Source: SKPH01 sp051748565
GTDB lineage: Bacteria > Bacillota > Dethiobacteria > DTU022
NCBI GenBank assembly: GCA_051748565.1
Contig: JBNJHN010000018.1
Span: forward strand, 1-33,710
DNA: 33,710 nucleotides
Direction: 5' to 3'
The position numbers and the translations under genes are program-made. The notes under the pieces were generated by a model, which had not been told where the DNA came from, made no database searches, and worked only from the letters and a program-made list of their open reading frames with translations. This document shows, piece after piece, positions 1-8,072 of this stretch (positions within the stretch are counted from its first letter, which is position 1; each line of letters begins with the position of its first letter).

Positions 1-250
1 GGTTTAATTTCAAGCTTTCCCTAAAATTCACCTTCTTCACTAATAAATCTTTTCTTCTCTGGACAATCCCAGACATTATAATTGTTGCATCTGGGGCATT
101 TTGTTTAATGATGTATAATGACCTAAAGAGTTGATGATCATAGCTGTTGAAAAAGCATCCTACAAGGTAATCATCAAAGATCAAAATTGGGTTTATAAAG
201 CGCAATGAAATAAATATTGCAGCCAGATATAGAAGAAATAATCGCAGAAC
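1..250 (-). CDS. Partial open frame at left edge, possibly C-terminal part of a GDPD-family phosphodiesterase
   Basis: One minus-strand frame is open from a TAA at 251-253 to the window edge. Its later part reads like protein: a segment N-S-Y-D-H-Q-L-F followed by a leucine/isoleucine-rich helix and N-A-P-D resembles the 'SSF(D/N)HELL...L...P(D/E)' region of glycerophosphodiester phosphodiesterases, which hydrolyse glycerophosphodiesters to glycerol-3-phosphate. The first 20 or so codons are hydrophobic and do not fit the family, and there is no convincing start codon or ribosome site, so the gene may be frameshifted or truncated at its 5' side. The family call rests on one short motif and is weak. 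Confidence 0.3.
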
Positions 251-281
251 TTAGCAAGTAGAGTTCATTAAAGGTCTTACC

Positions 282-965
282 TTATAAGTTATCTTTAAAA
301 ATTAACTGCTTATGTTTATTTTTATGAGCTATTACGTCCATAAAAGTTTTTAAGCCCATAAAAATCAAGAGGATAAATATATTTTGGAATGAACCTTCAG
401 CTATGAAATGGCTGATAGCTGCTCCTGCCATAATCGTTAAATGGATCGGGAAAATCCTGGTGTAGGGTTTGCTAAAAATATCAGCGATACTGACTGCTGT
501 AGATCCTTTAGTTTTGCCGGGTTCAGTTTCTGTTAAACCTTCATCCACATCCTTATAAAAAAGATACGAGTATAGATGATTGGCAAAAAACAATAGTGCT
601 CCAACCAGGCCTCCGAAAAGATTTAAGGGAAACCCTTCGCTACTGGCAAATCCCACAATAAAAATAATGTAAACCAGATGAAAAAGCCCATAATGCATCG
701 CAAAAAATCCGGCAATAACTATTTTAGCCATTTTGGGTTTTGTTACAGCCAGATCATTTAATTCCAGGGGTTTGTCATCACTCATCTCTCTTTCAATATC
801 TTCCAGTGGATAATTATAAAGCCTGTAAAAAGTAAAAATGCCGATGCTCACGCTCTGAAACCAGTAAACAATCATCACATCGTAGATGCTCCATCTAAAA
901 ATAATCGCCATCAAAATGTTGATTAGGTTTACAGCAATTAACGACTGTGTAGTCCTGTCAGGCAT
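282..965 (-). CDS. Multi-pass membrane protein, DUF6498-like
   Basis: About 227 residues with roughly five or six hydrophobic segments: one near the N-terminus (IAVNLINILMAIIF), a second with a YWFQS motif, a central pair containing FAMHYGLFHLVYIIF, one before SYLFY, and a C-terminal pair around RIFPIHLTIMAGA. The YWFQSVSIG, HYGLFHLVY and RI-P-HLTI motifs are what I associate with the uncharacterised DUF6498 family; no biochemical function is known to me. The start chosen is the ATG at 965 because GGAGG lies 10 bases upstream; an in-frame ATG at 1004 would add 13 residues that are cysteine- and glycine-rich and unlike a membrane protein N-terminus. It appears to be a single-gene unit. Confidence 0.6.
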   Translation of the reverse strand: MPDRTTQSLIAVNLINILMAIIFRWSIYDVMIVYWFQSVSIGIFTFYRLYNYPLEDIEREMSDDKPLELNDLAVTKPKMAKIVIAGFFAMHYGLFHLVYIIFIVGFASSEGFPLNLFGGLVGALLFFANHLYSYLFYKDVDEGLTETEPGKTKGSTAVSIADIFSKPYTRIFPIHLTIMAGAAISHFIAEGSFQNIFILLIFMGLKTFMDVIAHKNKHKQLIFKDNL

Positions 966-1168
966 TTTTATTGATCCTCCACAGCATTTAGTCATAGACT
1001 GCATTTATGCTATTATTTTTAGTCAATCAGGGTACTTAACTTCTGTAAAAGCATTTATTTTGATAATAATATGATGGTTTTAGGTGTATTACATGGGAAA
1101 AAACCAAGAACTATAATTTTCCCTTATCATGAATATCTTTTCTACATTAAGCGAAAAGGTTTTTAAAC

Positions 1169-1546
1169 TTAACCCCTTATTGCTTGCAGCCTGATCGTGC
1201 CGCCGGCAGATACTTTCTTCCACAGTTCGGGATCTCCGCTAAAACGCCCGACCAGGTTAACCGGGCTGGCCGGTTTAATTTCAGTATCAGTCGAGGCGGG
1301 AGTTTTACCAAAAAAAATGCAGAAGCAGTTACCTTCAGGCCAATAGGCCAGGTCGCCTTCCCTGACAACACTGACGGCATTCTCAGGGCCGGTCTTGATC
1401 GGTATGACAAAGTAAATTTCATCGCCCCAGGTACTTGCCGCAGCACTTATCGGCAGCGCTTCCCAGATCAGGGTTGCGGTCTGACTGTCATTTAGCTCCG
1501 CCTCCATCTGCACTGTTTCGGTTATGATCATTATTTTTTTCGACAC
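1169..1546 (-). CDS. Cyclophilin-like fold protein (TM1367/DUF369 type)
   Basis: 125 residues. The pattern fits the small cyclophilin-like family (PF04126 type): an N-terminal strand followed by a TATLIWEALP helix, a TWGDEIYF-IP strand pair, GDLAYWPEGN-FCIFFGKTP, then PASPVN-VGR and a C-terminal GDPELW-KV-G-IRL stretch. These proteins share the beta-barrel of cyclophilin but generally lack the isomerase active site, and their role is unknown. The start is a GTG at 1546 with AAGGAGG seven bases upstream. The gene stands alone; the 277 bases upstream hold only a weak TATACT-like -10 box and a 50-codon unsupported minus-strand frame (1607-1759). Confidence 0.75.
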   Translation of the reverse strand: MSKKIMIITETVQMEAELNDSQTATLIWEALPISAAASTWGDEIYFVIPIKTGPENAVSVVREGDLAYWPEGNCFCIFFGKTPASTDTEIKPASPVNLVGRFSGDPELWKKVSAGGTIRLQAIRG

Positions 1547-1823
1547 TGGTATTCCTCCTTGACCATGACCCTGGCCTGATAATAGAGTTTAGTATAAACA
1601 TAAAGATCAGTTCTTATAATAGCACATTCCCTTCACTACCTTACACACCGCCCTGTTAAACATGATTTGATGAATACCCAACCGGTTACTCCTGTATACT
1701 AATTCGGATAGAATGCTTAAACAGTTACTGCCCGGAAAACAGTTCTTTAGATCTTTCATCTGGAAACGCAACTCTTTCAGCTAAAGTCTTATAATTTTAA
1801 TAAGCTAATGGCCTGGCTTGTTA

Positions 1824-2267
1824 TTATCCCTGGTAATTGTTCTTCAGCAGAATAACCTGCCCGGAGAAAGGTGATCCCTCGGCCAGCTTATCTATATCGC
1901 TGTCTGCTGTAACCAGCTTGGCACTGACAGCTATTGCCAGAACAAGGTACAAACTGTCATAAACAGTAAGGCCCTGCGCCATTGCCAGATCCAAAGCTGA
2001 CGGCATCAACTGGCTTGACTGTATCAGACTGAGAGGGCTATGGAGCGTAAATGCGTGCATGATTTCCCTGGCGTCATCCCCAGCAATTTCATTGGATCGT
2101 GATTTTTTCCATAAAACACTTCCCACTTCAACTATTAACAAATCCGGGGCCAATAACCTTGCCCGCTGATCCTTATAAAGCTGCAAGTATTGATCTGCAG
2201 CATCACTTAAGGGCTCTGGAATATACCATTTCACGGCAACGCTGGCATCGATAACATAGCTTTTCAT
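1824..2267 (-). CDS. VapC-type PIN-domain toxin ribonuclease
   Basis: 147 residues. It opens with the PIN-domain signature YVIDASVAVKWY (first catalytic Asp), followed by VEVGSVLWKK (conserved Glu), a helix containing ALDLAMAQGLTVYDSLYLVLA (conserved Asp in the YDS-Y-ALA-like motif) and a C-terminal VTADSDI segment (last acidic residues). PIN toxins of VapBC modules cleave RNA using Mg2+ held by these acids and are neutralised by the upstream antitoxin. The true start is the ATG at 2265-2267, equivalent to the ATG at 2464-2466 in the duplicated flank, which overlaps the antitoxin stop (ATGA). The assembly gap separates it from the antitoxin only artificially; an apparent longer fusion running through the Ns is not real. 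Confidence 0.85.
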   Translation of the reverse strand: MKSYVIDASVAVKWYIPEPLSDAADQYLQLYKDQRARLLAPDLLIVEVGSVLWKKSRSNEIAGDDAREIMHAFTLHSPLSLIQSSQLMPSALDLAMAQGLTVYDSLYLVLAIAVSAKLVTADSDIDKLAEGSPFSGQVILLKNNYQG

Positions 2268-2278
2268 CGGTTCCGGTC
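2180..2278. repeat. 99-bp exact duplicate flanking the gap, copy 1
   Basis: These 99 bases, covering the 5' end of the PIN toxin gene and a few bases of the antitoxin 3' end, are repeated exactly at 2379-2477, an offset of 199. A perfect repeat immediately either side of exactly 100 Ns is what scaffolding of two overlapping contigs gives. The overlap length is compatible with an assembler k-mer size (inference). Confidence 0.9.
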
Positions 2279-2378
2279 NNNNNNNNNNNNNNNNNNNNNN
2301 NNNNNNNNNNNNNNNNNNNNNNNNNNNNNNNNNNNNNNNNNNNNNNNNNNNNNNNNNNNNNNNNNNNNNNNNNNNNNN
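2279..2378. other. Assembly gap of 100 Ns
   Basis: Exactly 100 N characters, a conventional placeholder length for a gap of unknown size. The identical flanks (2180-2278 and 2379-2477) indicate that the two contigs overlap and the real gap is negative; removing 199 bases restores a normal antitoxin-toxin overlap. Confidence 0.95.
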
Positions 2379-2477
2379 GCTGCAAGTATTGATCTGCAGC
2401 ATCACTTAAGGGCTCTGGAATATACCATTTCACGGCAACGCTGGCATCGATAACATAGCTTTTCATCGGTTCCGGTC
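2379..2477. repeat. 99-bp exact duplicate flanking the gap, copy 2
   Basis: Second copy of the 99-bp segment at 2180-2278. It contains the toxin ATG at 2464-2466 in its natural context, overlapping the antitoxin TGA at 2463-2465. The toxin fragment here runs into the Ns after 29 codons. Confidence 0.9.
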
Positions 2478-2699
2478 AGCCCTGAGCAACTCGGTACTAT
2501 CCTTATATTCTTTGCCATATGCTTGTAATCGCTCTCTGATTATGGTTGCATATTGCGTTTTTAGCATGCGATCTTCTATCGCTGCACTTTCTATAATAAT
2601 CTTTAACTCCTGCTGTAATGACCGCCGGTTATCTGCCGCTTTTTTCTTTAAAGCTTCCACAATTTCATTGGAAACATCCCGAATAAGTAAATCAGGCAT
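2463..2699 (-). CDS. FitA/VapB-like ribbon-helix-helix antitoxin
   Basis: 78 residues from the preferred start. The first 40 residues (MPDLLIRDVSNEIVEALKKK, then a second helix beginning N-R-R-S-L-Q-Q-E-L) match the ribbon-helix-helix fold of FitA/Arc-type antitoxins: one short beta strand for DNA contact, then two helices. The C-terminal part is charged and helical and would wrap the PIN toxin. Its stop overlaps the toxin start by four bases (ATGA), so the two are translationally coupled. The ATG at 2699 is preferred because GGG sits nine bases upstream, whereas the ATG at 2708 abuts the ribosome site. The complex presumably represses its own promoter. Confidence 0.8.
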   Translation of the reverse strand: MPDLLIRDVSNEIVEALKKKAADNRRSLQQELKIIIESAAIEDRMLKTQYATIIRERLQAYGKEYKDSTELLRADRNR

Positions 2700-2731
2700 C
2701 CTAATCATCCCTTTTTTATGGTGATATCATT

Positions 2732-2760
2732 ATGTTAGCAGGCAAATTTAAATCGGTCAA
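2732..2760 (-). promoter_or_regulatory. Probable promoter of the toxin-antitoxin pair
   Basis: On the minus strand TTGACC (2755-2760), a 17-bp spacer and TAACAT (2732-2737). Between the -10 box and the antitoxin ribosome site is the palindrome TGATATCA (2722-2729), a plausible operator for the ribbon-helix-helix antitoxin. The operator role is inferred. Confidence 0.45.
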
Positions 2761-2953
2761 CCTACGAGCTAAAACAGCCTTACCCTGATAATAATCTATT
2801 CGTGCGGTTTTTAATTACATGGGCTAATTTTAGGGATACGAGTATGATTATAAGCGGAAAACAATTTAAAGATATGAGACTTTTATGCACCATTTATGCT
2901 ATATTCTTTAGAATAGAATAATTCATTCCAGAGCTTGATCGGAGGACAATAAT

Positions 2954-4021
2954 TTGTATGATGTAATTATTGTTGGTGCAGGTCCGGCTGGATCCACCCT
3001 GGCGAGGCTGATCAGCACAAATTATAAAGTTCTTTTAGTAGATAAGAGGTTTGGTCCTTCAAGCACTGCTCCCAGTAAAAAGTGCTGCGGTGGTTTACTG
3101 GCACCTGATGCCCAGAATATATTAGGCACATTAGGACTGGCCTTGCCCCGTGACATCCTTGTCGGGCCACAAATATTCAAGGTTCGTGCTATTGATCTGC
3201 AGGCTGGTTTGGATAAATACTATCAGCGTTTCTACATCAACATGGATCGGAATAAATTTGATCACTGGCTGATTTCACTTTTACCGCACAGTGTTGAAAC
3301 CAGATTTGGCAAACATTTAACTGAGATTGAAAAAGGGGACTCTTTCCGAATTCAACTTAATGGGGAGAATAGCCTGGAAGAGTTGGAGTGTAAGGTGCTG
3401 GTAGGAGCCGACGGTGCAGTTTCGTCGGTACGCCGGCAGCTCTTTCCTTATTCCGCAAATCCTCACCGCTACCTGGCAATCCAGGAATGGTTTTTAACTT
3501 CAGATGTAATGCCTTATTTTTCAGCCATCTTCGAACCATCAATTACCGATTTTTACTCCTGGATCATCCCCAAGGAAAATTGCTTATTGCTGGGTGCGGC
3601 ACTGCCACCTGGGAAAGATGCCTACCAGAAGTTTTCAAGGTTAAAACAGAAGCTAAACCATTACGGGTTTAACCTGGAGGACAGTATAAAACGGGAAAGC
3701 GCTCCAGTCCTGCGCCCAACCCGATCCGGAGAAATCCTCATGGGCAGCAATAGAGTTCTGTTAATCGGTGAAGCTGCCGGACTGATCAGCCCAAGTTCAG
3801 CCGAAGGTTTAAGTTACGCCTTTACCAGTGCCCTGTTAGCTTCCAGGTCGCTCAAAGAAGGACTTATTAATCCGGCAGCAAGATATCAAAAAATGGCGAG
3901 ACCTTTGTACAGGAATATCAATCATAAACTAATAAAGAGTTCTTTGATGTACTTCGCCCCATCAAGACGGGCCATCATGGCTTCAGGATTTTTCACCATG
4001 AATGTTGAAAATACATGGTAA
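2954..4021 (+). CDS. FAD-dependent oxidoreductase, geranylgeranyl-reductase/FixC-like
   Basis: 355 residues. The N-terminus carries the dinucleotide-binding fold YDVIIVGAGPAGSTLA (GxGxxG at residues 8-13) followed by an acidic strand end (LLVDKR). A K-C-C-G-G-L segment near residue 45, the V-G-A-D-G-A motif around 150, and the second FAD motif R-V-L-L-I-G-E-A-A-G near 270 are typical of the geranylgeranyl reductase / aromatic hydroxylase-like flavoprotein superfamily (CbrA, FixC-like). Members reduce isoprenoid double bonds or handle other hydrophobic substrates; the substrate here is unknown. The start is a TTG with GGAGG eight bases before it. It is convergent with the AAA gene, 20 bases apart, and is transcribed alone. 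Confidence 0.75.
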   Translation: MYDVIIVGAGPAGSTLARLISTNYKVLLVDKRFGPSSTAPSKKCCGGLLAPDAQNILGTLGLALPRDILVGPQIFKVRAIDLQAGLDKYYQRFYINMDRNKFDHWLISLLPHSVETRFGKHLTEIEKGDSFRIQLNGENSLEELECKVLVGADGAVSSVRRQLFPYSANPHRYLAIQEWFLTSDVMPYFSAIFEPSITDFYSWIIPKENCLLLGAALPPGKDAYQKFSRLKQKLNHYGFNLEDSIKRESAPVLRPTRSGEILMGSNRVLLIGEAAGLISPSSAEGLSYAFTSALLASRSLKEGLINPAARYQKMARPLYRNINHKLIKSSLMYFAPSRRAIMASGFFTMNVENTW

Positions 4022-4041
4022 TCAGCGTCCACTTGAAATTC

Positions 4042-5532
4042 CTAGACTGGAATGGTTCTGCCTCTCGCCCAGAGACGCAGGGCTTCAATATCTTCACTGC
4101 GCAAAACAGAGAGCGGCCGGGTGCCGTGGATTTGCTCCAAGATATGCGAAGCACCGATATTCTGCTGGGCTGTCTTAGCACTGTAAAGAGCAGAGATTAT
4201 TACCTGCTCGATTTCGGCCCCACTAAAACCATCACTTGCGTCGGCCAAAGATAACAGATTATTTTCTCCCGTTGCCAGGCCTCTTTTTCCGAGGTGAATA
4301 CGGAAAAGGTCGGTTCTCGTTTGCCGGTCAGGCAGATCCACAAAGAAAATTTCATCGAAACGACCTTTGCGCAGCAGTTCCGGCGGTAATGCCTGAACAT
4401 CATTGGCTGTAGCAGTAACGAAACATTTTTCTTTACGTTCCTGCATCCAGGTCAGAAATGTTGCCAGGACCCGTTTAGAAACCCCTCCGTCTGATTTGCT
4501 GTCTGAAACAGCCAGACCTTTTTCTATTTCATCGATCCAGAGACAAAGAGGGCTGAGCCTGCCAGCTGTCATCAAGGCTTTTCGCAAATTCTCTTCTGTC
4601 TGGCCGATGTACGAGCCATAAAGCTTGCCTAAATCCAACCGATATAAAGGCAAGTTCAGTTTTTGTGCAATAATCCTTGCTGCTAAACTTTTTCCGCAAC
4701 CCTGAACCCCCATTAAGAGGATCCCTTTTGGCGGAGGAAGCGCCGATTTTCCAACCAGATTGAAGCTGCCTTTTCGTTCTTCCAGCCATTTCTTCAGGTT
4801 ATGAAATCCACCGATCTCTTCTTTTGTTTCTAGCGGATAAAACTCCAGGAGTCCTTCTTGATCGTAAATCCTGCGTTTATATTTTTCGATCGAAACTAAA
4901 TCTTCAATGCAAAGACGGTTATTATCCAGGGCAGCCTGATGAAGAGCATTTTTAATTTGCTGTAAAGTCAAGCCTTTAAAAGCCAGAACAAGCTGTTCTA
5001 TTTCTGCATCGTCCAGCTTAACTGTCACCTGGTCGTGCCAACGGGTTAGTTCAGTTACTGAATTTCTTATTAAGTGTCGAATCTCTTTTATATCGGGATA
5101 TCCACCGACAATATGAACAGCCGATGATTCCAGTTCTTTTGGCAGATTATAGCTATGGCTCAGAAAGACCAGGGTGTCCTTGCGGCTGTTAACTTGTTTT
5201 AGAATATCTTTGCAAAGCCTGAGGATAATCGGGTCGTTCAAGTGAACAGTTAAATCTTTCATAACATATAGCGCTGCTCCCCAGGGCTGAGGTTTCATCA
5301 ACAGATCAAGTACTGTTTTAAGTGCAATCCCAGGTGCCCCGCTCTGATAAAAAGCATTTTGGTTTTCACCGCGGATCAGACCACCGGTAAGGGTCCACTG
5401 AAAATACTCAAGGTTTTGCTCGCTGGCTATTTCTTTTAGCTGGATGACGGAGTAACCTTCATCAGCAGTTTCTAGAAACAGCAGCGGGTACCGAGATTTA
5501 ATTAAGAGTCCAATTTCTTCCCTGGTGTTCAT
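4042..5532 (-). CDS. Ycf46-like AAA+ ATPase
   Basis: 496 residues, the usual length for the Ycf46 family. Residues 1-230 form the family-specific N-terminal domain, which looks like a degenerate first ATPase module. The second module is intact: Walker A GVQGCGKS at 275-282, Walker B LWIDE at 331-335, sensor 1 in TATAND, and arginine-finger positions R388 and R391 in the RKGRFDE motif. A C-terminal lid helix begins with DGFSGAEIEQ. The closest known group is the AAA protein of plastids and cyanobacteria linked to carbon uptake control; in Bacillota the role is not established. The ribosome site is AAGGTG upstream of the ATG. It is divergent from the broken MATE gene. Confidence 0.85.
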   Translation of the reverse strand: MNTREEIGLLIKSRYPLLFLETADEGYSVIQLKEIASEQNLEYFQWTLTGGLIRGENQNAFYQSGAPGIALKTVLDLLMKPQPWGAALYVMKDLTVHLNDPIILRLCKDILKQVNSRKDTLVFLSHSYNLPKELESSAVHIVGGYPDIKEIRHLIRNSVTELTRWHDQVTVKLDDAEIEQLVLAFKGLTLQQIKNALHQAALDNNRLCIEDLVSIEKYKRRIYDQEGLLEFYPLETKEEIGGFHNLKKWLEERKGSFNLVGKSALPPPKGILLMGVQGCGKSLAARIIAQKLNLPLYRLDLGKLYGSYIGQTEENLRKALMTAGRLSPLCLWIDEIEKGLAVSDSKSDGGVSKRVLATFLTWMQERKEKCFVTATANDVQALPPELLRKGRFDEIFFVDLPDRQTRTDLFRIHLGKRGLATGENNLLSLADASDGFSGAEIEQVIISALYSAKTAQQNIGASHILEQIHGTRPLSVLRSEDIEALRLWARGRTIPV

Positions 5533-5696
5533 TTTTATACACCTTCCAATAGCTGTAACCTTTAATAATTTTAGGTTTTTATAGAACTATTAAAGAGTTA
5601 TGATTCCACAATTCAAACGATGATTCCTGCCGGATTTCAAGTCATCTCCCAATAAACGGAGTCGCCCTTTTTTCAAAACAAAAGCCTACAGGTTAG

Positions 5697-5725
5697 TTGA
5701 AAAGGCGATAGCAATGATATATAAT
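5697..5725 (+). promoter_or_regulatory. Strong sigma-A-type promoter before the broken MATE gene
   Basis: TTGAAA (5697-5702), a 17-bp spacer and a perfect TATAAT (5720-5725), about 84 bases before the ATG at 5809. The promoter looks intact although its gene is not. Confidence 0.6.
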
Positions 5726-5808
5726 TTCTCTGGCCACAGGGGAATTATATGATTTTAGCCCTCACCATAAAGACAGAGATATAAAAAAAAATAAGGAAAT
5801 TAACCACC

Positions 5809-6307
5809 ATGGAACAACTTGTATCACTTGATCGAAAAAAGATCTACAACGGTCTCTGGCGCTTATCCTGGCCGGTAATGGCATTTATGGTGTTCCAGAC
5901 TACACTGGAATTGGTTGACTTATACTGGGTGGGCCGTTATGGCCAGTTTAAGTTTTTTTGCTGCTCCGCTGATAATCAAACTTTTTACCGGCGATACCAA
6001 AGTAATTGAGGCAGGAGTTTCATATTTACAGATTATCGCTCCCGGCCTTCTTTTGTTGGGCCCTTTTACTGTGATTGAGGCGGTGTTTAAAGGTTCGGGG
6101 CACACCCTGCCGCCCATGGTCAGTGCCATGATCGCCAATTGGATTATAAAAATACCATGTGCCTATCTTTTAGCTATGGTCATCGGTACCAATGGTGTAT
6201 GGTGGGCAATTACAATTTCTATTCTCGCTGAGTTGTTATTCTTATTATTCTGGTTTCGAAGGGGTCACTGGCTTTACAAAGAAATCCGGGTTGCTATTTC
6301 TGAGTAA
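5809..6307 (+). pseudogene. MATE-family efflux transporter, internally deleted and frameshifted
   Basis: Residues from the ATG at 5809 match the MATE N-terminus: a short amphipathic leader, then LWRLSWPVMAFMVFQTTLELVDLYWVGRYG, the first transmembrane helix and loop. Around 5935-5955 the sequence jumps to what is normally the last third of the protein, read in another frame (5915-6307): FFAAPLIIKLFTGD, followed by three hydrophobic helices with PFTVIEAVFKGSGHT. MATE proteins are about 450 residues with twelve helices; here about 165 codons and four or five helices remain, so roughly 280 residues are missing and the frames do not join. The upstream promoter and ribosome site (AAGGAAA) survive. 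It cannot work as a transporter. Confidence 0.85.
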
Positions 6308-6334
6308 ATCTGTCTGCTTCCAAATATTAGATAA

Positions 6335-7117
6335 TCAGATCTTCCGAATCTGTGCTATTTGCCGGGAAATGGAGACTAGATTTCCCACATCATCCCAAAT
6401 CTCACCGTCAGCTTCGAGGAGCCCGCAGGTAACAAAGCGCGTCCGCAAGATGAACCTGAGCCACTCCGTTTGCGGCATATTTCGGATGTTAGTAGATAAC
6501 TCAATAGTGGGCACCCAGGAAACCGGCCCCTGGCTCACGAAAATTGCCGGTGGGATTGAATCGGCAATTAGAAGAAGTGAAATAGTATCGTATTTGCTTC
6601 CATCCCTGAATTTCACCCACCCCTTCTGTTCGGATTTTTCCGCAGTTTTGCCCTGCAGCCAGACTGCGCTTGCTGGATCGATACGCATTTCCAGGTTTTT
6701 AAAGAGACTATAATTCGGCAATTCTGGCATCATTATACAGGATTCGATCGGAGCCAGCTCTGGAGCGCCGGTCTCATAATACTCTATTTCGCAAGCCTTT
6801 TTTTCGACCATAAATGTACCCAGGGCACGTATCTTCTCCTTTCCGTTCTGAATGAGCTGTGCTTCATAGCGATTAAACTGTTTAGAACGAGAAATCTCCT
6901 CTATATGTATCTTAGCTTTACCGGGAACACATCTATCTAAAAAATTTGCTGTCATAATCGGCGTAGACTTCTTATCGGAGTGCTTCATTATGACGCTGGC
7001 AAGTATAGCCATTAGATAGCCACCGTTGGGATTACCGTTTACTGCCCAATTGTCGGTAACTGTTCCCTCAAAAACCTTCGGGCTTTTCTCAATTAAAAAG
7101 ATATCATTATTGAACAT
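6335..7117 (-). CDS. Acyl-CoA thioesterase-like protein (tandem hot-dog, TesB-related)
   Basis: 260 residues. The N-terminal hot-dog half contains the PNGGYLMAILA stretch characteristic of the thioesterase-like superfamily (helix packed over the sheet), and the C-terminal half contains LLLIADSIPPAIF, equivalent to the D-x-x-P-P region of TesB-like proteins, followed by the strands VSWVPTIELSTNI and ending in W-L-R. Such proteins hydrolyse acyl-CoA thioesters in the cytoplasm; the acyl chain preference cannot be told from sequence. AGGAGG lies 11 bases before the ATG. A 29-codon minus-strand frame (7107-7196) overlaps the start and may be a short upstream ORF, unsupported by a ribosome site. 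The gene is convergent with the MATE remnant. Confidence 0.75.
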   Translation of the reverse strand: MFNNDIFLIEKSPKVFEGTVTDNWAVNGNPNGGYLMAILASVIMKHSDKKSTPIMTANFLDRCVPGKAKIHIEEISRSKQFNRYEAQLIQNGKEKIRALGTFMVEKKACEIEYYETGAPELAPIESCIMMPELPNYSLFKNLEMRIDPASAVWLQGKTAEKSEQKGWVKFRDGSKYDTISLLLIADSIPPAIFVSQGPVSWVPTIELSTNIRNMPQTEWLRFILRTRFVTCGLLEADGEIWDDVGNLVSISRQIAQIRKI

Positions 7118-7256
7118 ATCTGTTGCTTCCTCCTGTGTGCTTTATACGCCTATCATTTCTAACAATACTTATTTCATAATCTTCTTGTTCTGTCATTTTT
7201 GCCGTTTTAATGATCCTGAACTTGCTTTTTTTAATAAAGATGATAGCATCTGATTT

Positions 7257-7658
7257 TTAATACAAGATAAAAGTGACTACAAGAATAATCAGGCCAATTA
7301 CCGAAGCTCCGATATCAATCAGGATTACACCCCGGCCTCGATCTTTGCGCAGCATAGCCGCAACTGTCTTCTGGAACTTCTGGTAATCAAGAAGCAAAAC
7401 CAGGGCCTTGATTGCGGTCAGGGAAAATAAAACCGTCAGGTAAATTGAGTTTTCAACATCTAAGGTGAAATGTAAATACCAGGTTAAAACAATCAAGAAC
7501 AGTCCAAGCAGGGCAATAACAATGATGAAAGGTGGGCGCTTCTCGGAGTAAAACTTTTCGATAAAACTCTTTTCATCCCAGGGCAGCAGATGCATGTAAA
7601 ATGGTTTCAGAAATGCGGCCAGTCCGAAAACAATACCGAGAACTTTAAAGTAGTTCAT
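7257..7658 (-). CDS. Four-helix membrane protein, paralogue of the next gene upstream
   Basis: 133 residues with four hydrophobic segments: VLGIVFGLAAFLKP, FIIVIALLGLFLIVLTWY, a helix with IYLTVLFSLTAIKALVLLL, and a C-terminal VILIDIGASVIGLIILVV. It begins MNYF-VL-IVFGL and contains a T-W-Y-hydrophobic-H-F-T motif, both shared with the 133-residue protein encoded at 7671-8072, so the two arose by tandem duplication. AGGAGG sits eight bases before the ATG and the intergenic gap is 12 bases, so they are co-transcribed. I do not recognise the family and no function can be inferred beyond a membrane location. Confidence 0.75.
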   Translation of the reverse strand: MNYFKVLGIVFGLAAFLKPFYMHLLPWDEKSFIEKFYSEKRPPFIIVIALLGLFLIVLTWYLHFTLDVENSIYLTVLFSLTAIKALVLLLDYQKFQKTVAAMLRKDRGRGVILIDIGASVIGLIILVVTFILY

Positions 7659-7670
7659 AGTTCAGACCTC

Positions 7671-8072
7671 CTAGTAGAGAAAGAATCCCATTAATAATGA
7701 CGCTACGCCTAAAATCAGCGCAAATAAGTTAATCAGGGTCAAGGTTTTCCGCTTCCTTTCAAGCACCTGAACCACAAAGGCCCTGAAATTTTTGTAGTTA
7801 AAGAGTACCTGTGACATTTTGATCAGGGTTAGAGTCAACAGAAGGGTGATGACAAGCGAATAGGGAATTCCTGCAGTGAAATGCATATACCAGGTAAAAA
7901 TGACCAGGGCAAGGCCAAAAACCCCGATAAACCAAATCCAGCGTGGTTGCTTTTCTGTATAAGCTGTATTTAGCTCGAATGCATTCCACTGTTTCGGGAA
8001 AAACTGGATTGCCGGCCGGGTCAGGATCAAAATCAATCCAAAAACAATACTTAATACCTGAAAATAGTTCAT
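7671..8072 (-). CDS. Four-helix membrane protein, paralogue of the next gene downstream
   Basis: 133 residues, the same length and layout as its neighbour at 7257-7658: an N-terminal helix starting MNYFQVLSIVFGL, a second with IWFIGVFGLALVIFTWYMHFT, a third rich in leucine and threonine, and a C-terminal helix. A Y-K-N-F/Y-Q-K-F segment and a basic loop (ERKRK / RKDRGR) precede the last helix in both. AAGGAGGG lies seven bases before the ATG, inside the end of the TetR remnant whose TAA overlaps this ATG by one base (TAATG). The arrangement was originally regulator followed by two membrane proteins. Function unknown. Confidence 0.75.
   Translation of the reverse strand: MNYFQVLSIVFGLILILTRPAIQFFPKQWNAFELNTAYTEKQPRWIWFIGVFGLALVIFTWYMHFTAGIPYSLVITLLLTLTLIKMSQVLFNYKNFRAFVVQVLERKRKTLTLINLFALILGVASLLMGFFLY

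Noticed and set aside
27..104. A cysteine-rich reading (CPRCNNYNVWDC) on the minus strand suggesting a zinc ribbon
   Set aside because: Only 26 codons between stops, without a start; the alternative frame there is open to the window edge and reads better.
1824..2405. A 193-codon frame running through the Ns as a longer PIN protein
   Set aside because: The N run and the duplicated flank create it; the real toxin begins at 2267.
3993..4254. Small frames at the junction of the FAD reductase and AAA genes
   Set aside because: Both lie within, or antisense to, the 3' end of the well-supported AAA gene.
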